DNA of 64,000 bases. Source: Dongia_B soli. GTDB lineage: Bacteria > Pseudomonadota > Alphaproteobacteria > Dongiales > Dongiaceae. Each line of letters starts with the position of its first letter. The first letter of the stretch is position 1. The notes under the pieces were generated by a model. It was not told where the DNA came from. It saw only the letters and a program-made list of their open reading frames with translations, and made no database searches. Location: NCBI RefSeq assembly GCF_034044715.1, contig NZ_JAXCLW010000001.1, positions 496,001 through 560,000 of the forward strand, given 5' to 3'. Positions 17,850 to 26,130 of the stretch are shown here, one piece after another. Made by a program: the position numbers and the translations under genes.

Positions 17850-18162
17850 CTTATTCGTGGCACCCTCCTGCTATCCGGCCCGCTGGCTCAGCTTTTCCCG
17901 GAAACACAAACCGCTTCATGAAATCATACGTATCGATGCGGGCGGAATAGGATTGATACGGGCACCATCCGGCATCTTTTGTAATTCAGTCGGCGCCGCC
18001 GCCGACCACCTTGCCCGGACCGGGTAGCTACCCTGACTCTTCAAATTTATCAAGTAGTTAATTGACGCGCTCTTGACGGAAGGCCCGGCTTGCGCCACAT
18101 CAGGCACCGCTCGGGGGTGCTCGTCACCCAGCAAAACCCATATCTTGCAACGTGTCGCGCAA

Positions 18163-18191
18163 TTGACTCCGGCGAGGGCTTTCTTTATACA
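18163..18191 (+). promoter_or_regulatory. Sigma-70-type promoter of rpmH-rnpA
   Basis: TTGACT at 18163-18168 and TATACA at 18186-18191 with a 17-base spacer, about 42 bases before the rpmH start. It is the best consensus match I see in the window and fits strong ribosomal protein expression. The rest of the 383-base gap 17850-18232 shows no gene. Confidence 0.7.
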
Positions 18192-18232
18192 CCCGCGGCA
18201 ATCGCAACATGCTGAAATAGTGGAGATTTACC

Positions 18233-18367
18233 GTGAAGCGCACCTATCAGCCCAGCGTGCTTGTTCGCAAGCGCCGTCATGGCTTCCGTTCGCGCATGGC
18301 AACCGTCGGCGGCCGCAAGGTTCTTGCCGCTCGCCGCGCCAAGGGCCGCAAGCGTCTCAGCGCCTAA
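18233..18367 (+). CDS. rpmH: 50S ribosomal protein L34
   Basis: 44 residues with GTG start. The sequence begins MKRTYQPS, continues VRKRRHGFRSRM and ends in AKGRKRLSA, a full-length L34. Residue 9 is Val, where Lys or Asn is common, a minor change. It is first in the rpmH-rnpA-yidD-yidC-yihA block, typical of alphaproteobacteria. The short length explains why simple ORF searches may miss it. Confidence 0.97.
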   Translation: MKRTYQPSVLVRKRRHGFRSRMATVGGRKVLAARRAKGRKRLSA

Positions 18368-18378
18368 GGACCTCGGCA

Positions 18379-18876
18379 GTGTTCGGCCGCCTGAAGCGGC
18401 GGGCCGAGTACCTTCAAGTCGCGGCGGCAAAGAACAAATGGGTTGCCCCCGGTTTGATCCTGCAGGTCTGCCGCCACAGCCGCAGTTCGGAGAATGTCAA
18501 CGCCACCCATTGCGGTGGCGATGATGTTCTGCGGCCCGCCGTCAGCGATGCTGACAGCGCCTGCTCACCGTCCCCGCAAATGCTTTCCCCGTGCATAGCG
18601 GTGCCAATGCGCGTCGGTTTCACAGCCAGCCGCAAGGTCGGCAATGCTGTGCGGCGCAACCGAGCCCGCCGCCGTCTGAAGGCTGCCGCCGAGCTGGTCG
18701 TGCCGAGCCATGGCGCCCCGGATCATGACATTGTCCTGATCGCCCGCCAGGCAACTCTGGATCGTGCATTTCCTGATCTGGTCGCTGATCTGGCCCGTGG
18801 CCTGCGCAAGCTGGGCGCCTATCGCATCGCAAAAGACCAAAAGGCGGAACAGACTGCCGGGAACAGCTCCAGATGA
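18379..18876 (+). CDS. rnpA: Ribonuclease P protein component, with an internal insertion
   Basis: 165 residues from GTG 18379, 11 bases after rpmH. It assists the RNase P RNA in 5' tRNA maturation. RLKRRAEYLQVAAAKNKW is the usual N-terminus, and MRVGFTASRKVGNAVRRNRARRRLKAAA is the RNA-binding signature. RnpA is usually 110-140 residues. Here about 40 residues containing several Cys and Ser (SENVNATHCGG to MLSPCIAVP) separate the central sheet strands. The insert is Cys-rich and low in charge, unlike the rest. Confidence 0.93.
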   Translation: MFGRLKRRAEYLQVAAAKNKWVAPGLILQVCRHSRSSENVNATHCGGDDVLRPAVSDADSACSPSPQMLSPCIAVPMRVGFTASRKVGNAVRRNRARRRLKAAAELVVPSHGAPDHDIVLIARQATLDRAFPDLVADLARGLRKLGAYRIAKDQKAEQTAGNSSR

Positions 18877-19190
18877 TACTGCGGCCTGGGAGCGATTTGG
18901 CGGCGTTTTCCCGCACGGCATTGCGCCTGCTGGTCCTGGCGCCGATCCGGTTTTATCAATGGGTCATTTCGCCAATGTTGCCGGCGGCATGCCGTTATCA
19001 GCCGACCTGTTCGGCCTACGCGGTCGAGGCCATCACGCAGCATGGCGTGCTGAGCGGCGGCTGGCTGACCCTGCAACGTCTCTTGCGTTGCCATCCCTGG
19101 GGCGGTAGTGGCTTCGATCCGGTGCCGCCGGCCTGCGAGGGCCACAATCACACGCATCATCCGTCAAGCTATCCGCTGGACCGAGCCTGA
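18873..19190 (+). CDS. yidD: Membrane protein insertion efficiency factor YidD
   Basis: 105 residues. YidD helps YidC-dependent insertion of membrane proteins. The family core is IRFYQWVISPML, then CRYQPTCSAYAVEAITQHGVLSG, and RLLRCHPWGGSGFDPVP. The start ATG overlaps the rnpA stop by four bases (ATGA), indicating translational coupling. The C-terminus is a His-rich tail (CEGHNHTHHPS) longer than usual. Confidence 0.95.
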   Translation: MILRPGSDLAAFSRTALRLLVLAPIRFYQWVISPMLPAACRYQPTCSAYAVEAITQHGVLSGGWLTLQRLLRCHPWGGSGFDPVPPACEGHNHTHHPSSYPLDRA

Positions 19191-19221
19191 CATTCAGTAG
19201 ACGAGCCGATTTGGGACAGTC

Positions 19222-21012
19222 ATGGAACAAAAAAACTTACTTATTGCCGTCGTCTTGACCGTCGCGATTCTGCTCGGCTGGCAATTCCTTTATGAAACAC
19301 CGAAGATGCGGGCGCATCAGGCCGCCCAGCAACAGGCTGCCGAACAAATGGCCAAGCAGGGCCAGATATCGCCAGACCCGCAGGCCGCGCAAAACGCTGC
19401 GGCGCCCGGTCAGACGACCATCCCCGCCGAACAATCGGCCCCGCAGACCGTGGACCGTGCTGCGGCATTGGCGCAGAGCCCCCGCGTGACGATCGATAGC
19501 CCGCGCCTGAAAGGTTCCATCTCACTGAAGGGCGGCCGGCTCGACGACCTCACGCTGAAGGACTATCGCGAGACCGTCGACAAGACGAGCCCCAATGTGG
19601 TGCTGCTTTCACCCCTCGGCACCAAGGAAGCGTATTACGCCGATTCCGGCTGGACCAGCGCCGACCCGAAGGTCGCGGTGCCGGGTGCCGACACGCTGTG
19701 GCAGGCCGATAGCGATAGCCTGGCGGCAGGCCAGACCGTCACCTTGAGCTGGGACAATGGCCAGGGCCTGATCTTCAGGCGGGCTTTTACCGTCGACGAC
19801 AATTACATGTTCACCGTCACGCAATCGGTGGAGAACAAGACCGGGGCCGACGTGAAATTGCGCCCCTATGCGCGGGTGAAGCGTTTCGGCACACCGGCCC
19901 ATCCGAGCCAGAGTTATGTCCTGCATGAAGGCATGATCGGCAATTTCAACGGCACCTTGGCCGATCCTTCCTATGCCAAGGTCCGCGACCGGGCCCAGGA
20001 ACCGGAAAAGCTGTTCACCTATGCCAGCACCGGCGGCTGGGCCGGCATCACGGATAAGTACTGGCTGGTCGCCCAGATCGCCGACAATCAGGAAGCGGTC
20101 ACCGGCGAATATTTCTACGAGCCGAAGACCGATTCCTATCAGGCAGATTATGTCGGCACCGAACGTAGCGTCGCGCCCGGCGCTACTGTCGATACGACCC
20201 AAAAACTCTTCGCCGGAGCGAAGGAAGTGAACCTGCTGCGCGACTATCGCGACAATCAGCAGATCGCCAATTTCGACCTGGCGATCGATTTCGGCTGGTA
20301 TTGGTTCTTCACCAAGCCGCTGATGCTGCTGCTCTATTGGCTTCACCACCATGTCGGCAATTTCGGCATCGCCATTCTGATCCTGACCGTCATGGTCAAG
20401 GCGCTGATGTTCCCGCTCGCCAACAAGTCCTACAAGTCGATGAGCCGGATGAAGCAACTCACGCCGCAGATCCAGGCGATGCGTGAGAAATATGGCGACG
20501 ACAAGATGAAGCTCAATCAGGAGATGACGGCGCTCTACAAGCGGGAAAAGGTCAATCCTGCCGCCGGCTGCCTGCCGGTCTTCGTGCAGATCCCCGTCTT
20601 CTTCTCGCTTTACAAAGTGTTCTACGTAAGCATGGAGATGCGCCAGGCACCCTTCTTCGGCTGGATCAAGGATCTGAGCGCGCCCGATCCGACCAGTTGG
20701 ATGAACCTGTTCGGCCTGCTGCCCTGGGATCCGTCGCATTGGGTCACCCTGCCGGTAGTCGGCGGCCTCATCCACGTCCTGTCGATCGGCGTTTGGCCCC
20801 TGATCATGGGCTTCACCATGTGGCTGCAGCAGCGCCTCAACCCGACCCCGCCGGATCCCGTCCAGGCGAAGCTCTTCACCGCCATGCCGATCATCTTCAC
20901 CTTCATGCTGGGCAGTATGCCGGCCGGTCTGGTGATCTACTGGGCCTGGAACAACACCCTGTCGATCCTGCAGCAGCGCTTCATCATGTGGCGCATGGGC
21001 GTGAAAGCGTGA
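19222..21012 (+). CDS. yidC: Membrane protein insertase YidC
   Basis: 596 residues, Gram-negative type. It inserts and folds inner-membrane proteins with or without SecYEG. The first helix is at about 6-22, followed by an Ala/Gln-rich linker, the large periplasmic beta-sandwich (about 85-340), and the conserved five-helix core starting near 355 (FGWYWFFTKPLMLLLYWLHH). The cytoplasmic hairpin has MKQLTPQIQAMREKYGDDK, and NPAAGCLPVFVQIPVFFSLY carries the family signature. The last helix ends IMWRMGVKA. It is 31 bases after yidD. Confidence 0.97.
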   Translation: MEQKNLLIAVVLTVAILLGWQFLYETPKMRAHQAAQQQAAEQMAKQGQISPDPQAAQNAAAPGQTTIPAEQSAPQTVDRAAALAQSPRVTIDSPRLKGSISLKGGRLDDLTLKDYRETVDKTSPNVVLLSPLGTKEAYYADSGWTSADPKVAVPGADTLWQADSDSLAAGQTVTLSWDNGQGLIFRRAFTVDDNYMFTVTQSVENKTGADVKLRPYARVKRFGTPAHPSQSYVLHEGMIGNFNGTLADPSYAKVRDRAQEPEKLFTYASTGGWAGITDKYWLVAQIADNQEAVTGEYFYEPKTDSYQADYVGTERSVAPGATVDTTQKLFAGAKEVNLLRDYRDNQQIANFDLAIDFGWYWFFTKPLMLLLYWLHHHVGNFGIAILILTVMVKALMFPLANKSYKSMSRMKQLTPQIQAMREKYGDDKMKLNQEMTALYKREKVNPAAGCLPVFVQIPVFFSLYKVFYVSMEMRQAPFFGWIKDLSAPDPTSWMNLFGLLPWDPSHWVTLPVVGGLIHVLSIGVWPLIMGFTMWLQQRLNPTPPDPVQAKLFTAMPIIFTFMLGSMPAGLVIYWAWNNTLSILQQRFIMWRMGVKA

Positions 21013-21048
21013 GACGGCGAACAGCCCTCACCAACAAAAGGACCTGAG

Positions 21049-21684
21049 ATGAGCCGACCCGGCGATGATTTTGACGGCACCTGGCTGTTTGCCCAGGAAT
21101 GCCAGTTCGTCGCCGGGGCGGACCGCGCATCTGCGCTGCCGCCCATCGGCCTTACGGAAGTGGCCTTCGCCGGCCGCTCCAATGTCGGCAAATCCAGCCT
21201 GCTCAATGCCCTCACAGGCCGCAACCATCTGGCCCGCGTCTCGCATACGCCGGGCCGCACCCAGCAGCTCAACTTCTTCCAGCTGGGCCAGCATCTCTGG
21301 CTCGTCGACCTGCCGGGCCATGGCTATGCCGAAGTCTCCAAAGCCAAGAAGAAGCAATGGGGCGCGGTGACGGAAACCTATATCCGCACCCGCCCAAGCC
21401 TGCGCCGCGTCATGCTGCTCGTTGACAGCCGGCACGGGACCAAAGACTCGGATGAGAAGCTGATGGACCTGATGGATGAGGCCGCCTTGTCCTATCAGGT
21501 GGTCATGACAAAGGCCGACAAGGTCAAGGCGCCGGAGCTTGAGGCGATGCGTGCCAAGCTGACCGCTCATTTGTCGAAGCGGCGTGCCTGCCACCCGGAA
21601 ATCCTGGTCACCAGCGCCCATGACGGCATCGGCATGACGGAATTGCGTGACAATTTGGCACTGATCGCCAAGGGCCAAGCTTAA
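21049..21684 (+). CDS. yihA: Ribosome biogenesis GTPase YihA/YsxC (EngB)
   Basis: 211 residues. This TRAFAC-class GTPase assists assembly of the large ribosomal subunit. G1 is GRSNVGKSSLLN, G2 is the Thr in TPGRTQQLNFF, G3 is DLPGHGYA, G4 is TKADK and G5 lies in TSAHDGIG. All nucleotide motifs are intact. It starts 36 bases after yidC with an AAGGACC ribosome site and is part of the same operon. Confidence 0.95.
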   Translation: MSRPGDDFDGTWLFAQECQFVAGADRASALPPIGLTEVAFAGRSNVGKSSLLNALTGRNHLARVSHTPGRTQQLNFFQLGQHLWLVDLPGHGYAEVSKAKKKQWGAVTETYIRTRPSLRRVMLLVDSRHGTKDSDEKLMDLMDEAALSYQVVMTKADKVKAPELEAMRAKLTAHLSKRRACHPEILVTSAHDGIGMTELRDNLALIAKGQA

Positions 21685-21806
21685 CCCTGTTGATTTCCGC
21701 GGCGGGAAACCGCACTTTTCTGCACGCGCCAATGCGCGATGCGGGTCGCCGACGCGCATCGTGTCATCCATCAGCCACCTATCAGACCAGGGGTCAGGTC
21801 ACGCCG

Positions 21807-22697
21807 ATGTCCCAGATCAATTTCACCGATACCAAGCACTGGCTGCGGACAGCCCGCACGCTGACCGAAGCGCTGCCCTATATGCAGAAATATGCCGGGC
21901 GGCGCTTGGTCATCAAATATGGCGGCCATGCCATGGTGAATCCGGAATTGGCCAAGGTCTTCGCTGACGATATCACGCTGTTGCGCCAGGTCGGCATCCT
22001 GCCGATTGTCGTGCATGGTGGCGGACCGCAGATCGGCGAGATGCTGAAGCGGCTCAACATCCAGTCGAGCTTTATCGACGGTCTGCGGGTGACCGATGCC
22101 GCCACCGTCGAGGTGGTCGAGATGGTACTGGCCGGCACGATTAACAAGCAGATCGTCGCGGCGATCAATGCCGCTGGGGGTCATGCCGTCGGCATCAGCG
22201 GCAAGGACGACAACCTGCTGAAGGCCAAGCGTGCGGAGATGGTGAAGGACGGCAAGCCCGTCGATCTCGGCCTCGTCGGCGAACCTTCTGCCGTTAATCC
22301 GCGGATCATTTCCTGCCTTGAGCAGGCCGGCATCATTCCGGTCATTTCGCCGGTCGGCTTCGGGCCCGACGGCCAGACCTACAATATCAATGCCGATACC
22401 GCGGCGGGCGCGATCGCGGCGGCCGTGGGCGCGGTGCGTCTGGTCATGCTGACCGATGTCGCCGGCGTGTTGGATAAAGCCGGCAATCTGGTGCCCGATT
22501 TGACGGCGAGCCAGGTTCGCGCGCTCACTGCCGACGGCACCATTTCCGGCGGCATGATTCCGAAGCTGGAAACCTGCCTGATGGCGGTGGAAAGCGGCGT
22601 CGAAGCTGCCGTCATTCTCGACGGCCGGGTGCCGCATTCCTTGCTGCTGGAGATTTTCACGGCCTCCGGCCAGGGCACGCTTGTCACCCGCGGCTGA
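21807..22697 (+). CDS. argB: Acetylglutamate kinase
   Basis: 296 residues from ATG 21807. It phosphorylates N-acetylglutamate in arginine synthesis. Motifs are VIKYGGHAMV, VVHGGGPQIGEML (glycine-rich loop), GLRVTDAATVEVVEMVLAG, GHAVGISGKD, NINADTAAGAIAAA and LTDVAGVLDKAG. The frame is open upstream to 21690, but those residues show no similarity, and 21807 gives the normal N-terminus (about 20 residues before the first conserved strand). It follows yihA as in other Rhodospirillales. Confidence 0.95.
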   Translation: MSQINFTDTKHWLRTARTLTEALPYMQKYAGRRLVIKYGGHAMVNPELAKVFADDITLLRQVGILPIVVHGGGPQIGEMLKRLNIQSSFIDGLRVTDAATVEVVEMVLAGTINKQIVAAINAAGGHAVGISGKDDNLLKAKRAEMVKDGKPVDLGLVGEPSAVNPRIISCLEQAGIIPVISPVGFGPDGQTYNINADTAAGAIAAAVGAVRLVMLTDVAGVLDKAGNLVPDLTASQVRALTADGTISGGMIPKLETCLMAVESGVEAAVILDGRVPHSLLLEIFTASGQGTLVTRG

Positions 22698-22859
22698 ACG
22701 CTTTCGAGCATCCCGGCCCGATCGTTGCAGCTGAATGCCGATTCGACGATCGTGCCGGACGATTGAAAACGATCCGCCTTGCGCCATTCGCCGTTGATCT
22801 GACCTCGGCGATCCGGCACTTTGAGTGCCGTCGATCGAGCCAGAGGGAGAAGCGGCCGC

Positions 22860-24671
22860 GTGGATGTCGTCAATCAGTTGATTTTTCTTGGCGGCGGGCT
22901 GGCGGTCATCAGTATCCTCGCCACTCGATTATCAGCTCGACTGGGCGCCCCCCTCCTTCTGATCTTTCTCGTCCTCGGCATGCTGGCGGGGGAAGACGGG
23001 ATCGGCGGCCTGCATTTCAGCAATTTCCGTCTCACCTTCGCGGTCGGTAGCGTCGCCCTCGCCATCATCCTGTTCGAAGGCGGCTTGAAAATGCCGCGGG
23101 ATGTCGCCCGTCTGGTCGGCCCGCCGGCTTTTACGCTCGCCACCCTGGGTGTCCTGATCACCGCCGCCATCGTTGCGCTGGCCGCTGTCCTGTTTGGCGG
23201 CCGAACGCCCTTGGAGGGGCTACTGGTCGGCGCCGTTCTCGCCTCAACCGACGCCGCTGCGGTCTTCATGCTGCTGCACGGCAAGGGCCAGGCGGTCAAT
23301 CGCCGTGTCACCGGCACCCTGGAGATGGAATCCGGAATCAACGATCCGGTGGCCGTGCTACTGACTCTGATCTGTATCGAACTGGTCGCACATCCGGATC
23401 TGAATGTCGGCTGGTTCGTCCTGCGGGAATTTTTGCTGGAACTCGTCGGCGGCGTGGTTTTCGGCATCGGTGGTGGCCTCGCTCTGCGTGTGATGCTGGA
23501 ACGGCTGACCTTGTCTCTCGGTCTTTATCCCGTGCTCGCCGCCGCCTCCGTGCTCACCGTCTTTGCGGGTGCCAATCTCGCGGGCGGCAGCGGCTTCCTC
23601 GCGGTTTATCTGATGGGGGTCATGCTGGCCTCCGCGCCACATCGGGCCCAGCAGGTCATCGGTCGCTTTCTCGACGGCCTTGCCTGGCTGGCGCAGATCA
23701 CCATGTTCCTGCTGCTCGGCCTGCTGGTTACGCCCTCCGCATTGGTGGCCGATCTCGGCTTCGCACTGGTCATCGCCATCGGCCTGATCTTCGTCGCTCG
23801 CCCGGCGGCGGTTTATCTCTGCCTCACGCCCTTTCGCTTCGATTGGCGAGAAAAGGGCTATATCGCCTGGGTCGGGTTGCGTGGCGCTGTACCGATCTTC
23901 CTCGCCTCCATCCCCATCCTCGCCGGCCTGCCCAATGCGCAAAGCTATTTCAATATCGCATTCGTCTCGGTCCTCGCCTCACTGGTGATCCAGGGCTGGA
24001 CGGCATCGCGCGCCGGACGGTTTTTCGGCCTGGAGGTCCCCGATCAGGCCCTTGATGAAGATTATCCCGATCTAGGCCTGGGGGCAGCCGGTACCGGAGA
24101 ATTATGCGGCATCAAGATCGGCGCGAGGGCGCGGGCGCTGACCTTGAATTACGACAAGCTGCCTTTGCCGCCCGGCAGCCAGATCTTGTCGGTCATTCGC
24201 GGCAACCATCCGCTCGATCATTTCCCCGATGAGCGACCGGCCCTCGGCGACTATGTGATCGCCTTGGCACCGGCCGCCGACATCATCAATCTGCAGCGGC
24301 TGTTTGGAGAAAGACGGCAGGACAAAGTCACCGATCTGGCCGGTTTTGGTGAATTCGTGTTTGGCGCCGACACGCCCGCGCGCGACCTTGCCTTGCTCTA
24401 CGGCCTGCCGATCGACAGTCTCGGCAAACGGGGCGGCGAAGTGTTCCCGCCGATCTGGGACGAGACATTGGGTGACCTACTGCATCAGCGCCTCGGCAAG
24501 ACCTTGGTGGTCGGCGACCGCTTGGAACTGGGCGAGGTTGAGCTGGTGGTGCGTGAGATTCAGGATGGCCGGGTAAGCTCAGTGGGCCTCGAACTGGAAA
24601 CTCAGCACAAGCATGTGCAGGCGACCAGGCTGGCCGACTGGCTCTTGCGCCAGACCGGAATGCGGCCCTAA
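22860..24671 (+). CDS. CPA1-family K+(Na+)/H+ antiporter with regulatory C-terminus (NhaP2/CvrA type)
   Basis: About 603 residues from GTG 22860, preceded by AGAGGGAGA; TTG 22821 is an in-frame alternative. The first 390 residues form about 12 membrane helices with the CPA1 motif STDAAAVFMLL and the ion-binding GTLEMESGINDPVAVLLT. WVGLRGAVPIFLA is the conserved later helix. The rest is cytosolic: an RCK_C/TrkA-C-like domain (GIKIGARARALTLN to YVIALAPAADI) and a CorC/HlyC-like end. It should exchange K+ for protons under stress. It stands alone downstream of argB. Confidence 0.9.
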   Translation: MDVVNQLIFLGGGLAVISILATRLSARLGAPLLLIFLVLGMLAGEDGIGGLHFSNFRLTFAVGSVALAIILFEGGLKMPRDVARLVGPPAFTLATLGVLITAAIVALAAVLFGGRTPLEGLLVGAVLASTDAAAVFMLLHGKGQAVNRRVTGTLEMESGINDPVAVLLTLICIELVAHPDLNVGWFVLREFLLELVGGVVFGIGGGLALRVMLERLTLSLGLYPVLAAASVLTVFAGANLAGGSGFLAVYLMGVMLASAPHRAQQVIGRFLDGLAWLAQITMFLLLGLLVTPSALVADLGFALVIAIGLIFVARPAAVYLCLTPFRFDWREKGYIAWVGLRGAVPIFLASIPILAGLPNAQSYFNIAFVSVLASLVIQGWTASRAGRFFGLEVPDQALDEDYPDLGLGAAGTGELCGIKIGARARALTLNYDKLPLPPGSQILSVIRGNHPLDHFPDERPALGDYVIALAPAADIINLQRLFGERRQDKVTDLAGFGEFVFGADTPARDLALLYGLPIDSLGKRGGEVFPPIWDETLGDLLHQRLGKTLVVGDRLELGEVELVVREIQDGRVSSVGLELETQHKHVQATRLADWLLRQTGMRP

Positions 24672-24707
24672 CAAGCCCGATATCGGACTTATGTCCTTGG
24701 GAAAATG

Positions 24708-24781
24708 GTAACGTCGCGTAACAGGCTCGAGCTTGTTGCAGACAGTTACAAATTCCGATTCGCCAGACATTGCGACGTTAC
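24708..24781. repeat. 10-bp perfect inverted repeat in intergenic region
   Basis: GTAACGTCGC at 24708-24717 and its exact complement GCGACGTTAC at 24772-24781, 54 bases apart. They lie in the 316-base gap before a small secreted protein gene. They may be operator half-sites or form a large stem-loop. Nothing else is recognisable in the gap. Confidence 0.4.
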
Positions 24782-24987
24782 ACACCGCGCCTAGCCTCTA
24801 ATCAACAGCACGTATCGCCGGCGATTTCACTCTGCATCGGCGGTGGTACGCGACAGCGATCCTCCAACGCCATCGGTTCGATAGTCGATCCAAGGCGGCG
24901 GAAAAGGAGCTGCAGGCTGGACGTGAATTTCGCGATCATCCTGCCTCGGCCGCAATGGCGGGGCACAACAAGAAGAGGATAACTGTC

Positions 24988-25260
24988 ATGAAGAAGTTTT
25001 CCCTAGTCCTGGCCGCCGGTGCCCTGATGGCCATCAGCGGCTCCGCTTTCGCCACCACCACCACCCCGGCGAAGCAGTGCGCCACTTTGGAACATCAATT
25101 CGACACCGCGATCAAGAAGCACGCCAATGCGCCCAAGGCTGCTGACGCCAAGCAGGCCCGCACCGAGGGCGGCGATATGTGCAAGTCCGGCAAGCAGGCC
25201 GATGGCGTGAAGCGGCTTCAGGAAGGCATCAGGGATCTGGGATTGAAGCCGCGCGTTTAA
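24988..25260 (+). CDS. Small secreted protein of unknown function
   Basis: 90 residues from ATG 24988, preceded by AAGAGGATAACTGTC. MKKFSLVLAAGALMAISGSAFA is a clear Sec signal peptide with cleavage after AFA. The mature part is small, basic and Lys/Ala-rich with two Cys (QCATLEHQFD and DMCKSGKQ), which could form a disulfide. I do not recognise a named family. It is a single-gene unit with its own terminator. Confidence 0.75.
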   Translation: MKKFSLVLAAGALMAISGSAFATTTTPAKQCATLEHQFDTAIKKHANAPKAADAKQARTEGGDMCKSGKQADGVKRLQEGIRDLGLKPRV

Positions 25261-25291
25261 GCGCAACCGATCTGCTCCGTTGTCCCTCGCT

Positions 25292-25322
25292 AAGCGCGGC
25301 ATCCCCCGGTGCCGCGCTTTTC
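25292..25322 (+). terminator. Rho-independent terminator after the small secreted protein gene
   Basis: AAGCGCGGCA 25292-25301 pairs with TGCCGCGCTT 25310-25319 around an 8-base loop, followed by TTCT. Confidence 0.75.
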
Positions 25323-25413
25323 TAATTGTGGCAGCAGCGGCCTAGCATCCCGTCAATTTGCCGGGACTGCCGTCACTTCGCTTGCCATCGTTGACGGCTG
25401 CTCTTAAGGTGCG

Positions 25414-25432
25414 CCTCATCCAGTGAATGAGG
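25414..25432 (+). promoter_or_regulatory. Hairpin enclosing the ribosome site of the HAD gene
   Basis: CCTCAT 25414-25419 is complementary to ATGAGG 25427-25432 around a 7-base loop. The GAGG of the 3' arm is the ribosome-binding site of the gene starting at 25438, so the stem could limit initiation. Confidence 0.35.
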
Positions 25433-25437
25433 AATAA

Positions 25438-26121
25438 ATGCCGTCGCCGCTTTCCGAGATCGATTGCTGGGTTTTCGACCTGGACAATACGCTCTATCCG
25501 GCTTCCTGCCGCCTGTTCGATCAGGTCGATCTGCGCATCGGCCTCTATGTCCAGCGACTGCTCAATCTGCCGCCGGAAGAGGCCCGCGCACTTCAGAAGA
25601 AGTATTTTCGCGACCATACTACGACCTTGCGCGGCCTGATGATCAACCATGGCATCGAGCCGGGCGACTTCCTGGACTTCGTGCATGAGATCGATGTCAG
25701 CGGCGTTCAGCCCGACGCTCGACTCGCCGCTGCGCTGACCGACCTGCCTGGACGCAAGGTCATCTTCACCAACGGCACGGTGAAGCATGCCGAGAACGTC
25801 ATGAACCGCCTCGGCATCACGCATCATTTCCAAGGCATGTTCGACATCGCCGATGCCAATTTCATTCCCAAGCCCGATCCCGGCAGCTATCGCGCCATGA
25901 TCGAACGGTTCGACATCGTGCCCGGCCGGGCGGCGATGATAGATGACATGCCGCGCAATTTGCAGCCCGCGGCGGATCTGGGCATGACGACGGTCTGGAT
26001 CCAGACTCATAATGACTGGGCGCAGGCGCTGGACGACATGGGCTTCGTGCATCATGCAACCGCCGATCTGGCGGGCTGGCTCGGCGATACGGTCATCAAG
26101 AAGGCAACGAACCAGGGATAG
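25438..26121 (+). CDS. HAD-superfamily pyrimidine 5'-nucleotidase-type hydrolase
   Basis: 227 residues. HAD motif I is DLDNTLYP (nucleophile and acid Asp), motif II is in VIFTNGT, the Lys of motif III is in IPKPDPGSYR, and motif IV is MIDDMPRN. The DNTLYP form and the small helical cap are typical of the yeast SSM1/SDT1 group, which dephosphorylate pyrimidine nucleotides. It lies 9 bases upstream of dapD and may share its transcript. Confidence 0.87.
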   Translation: MPSPLSEIDCWVFDLDNTLYPASCRLFDQVDLRIGLYVQRLLNLPPEEARALQKKYFRDHTTTLRGLMINHGIEPGDFLDFVHEIDVSGVQPDARLAAALTDLPGRKVIFTNGTVKHAENVMNRLGITHHFQGMFDIADANFIPKPDPGSYRAMIERFDIVPGRAAMIDDMPRNLQPAADLGMTTVWIQTHNDWAQALDDMGFVHHATADLAGWLGDTVIKKATNQG

Positions 26122-26130
26122 GGAAGCGGT

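Noticed and set aside
16701..17921. 406-codon frame on the plus strand over the histidine kinase
   Set aside because: Its composition follows the antisense of the kinase codons, and the kinase motifs are intact on the other strand.
19609..20775. 388-codon minus-strand frame inside yidC
   Set aside because: Antisense of a complete yidC; His/Gln/Asp-rich shadow protein with no domain.
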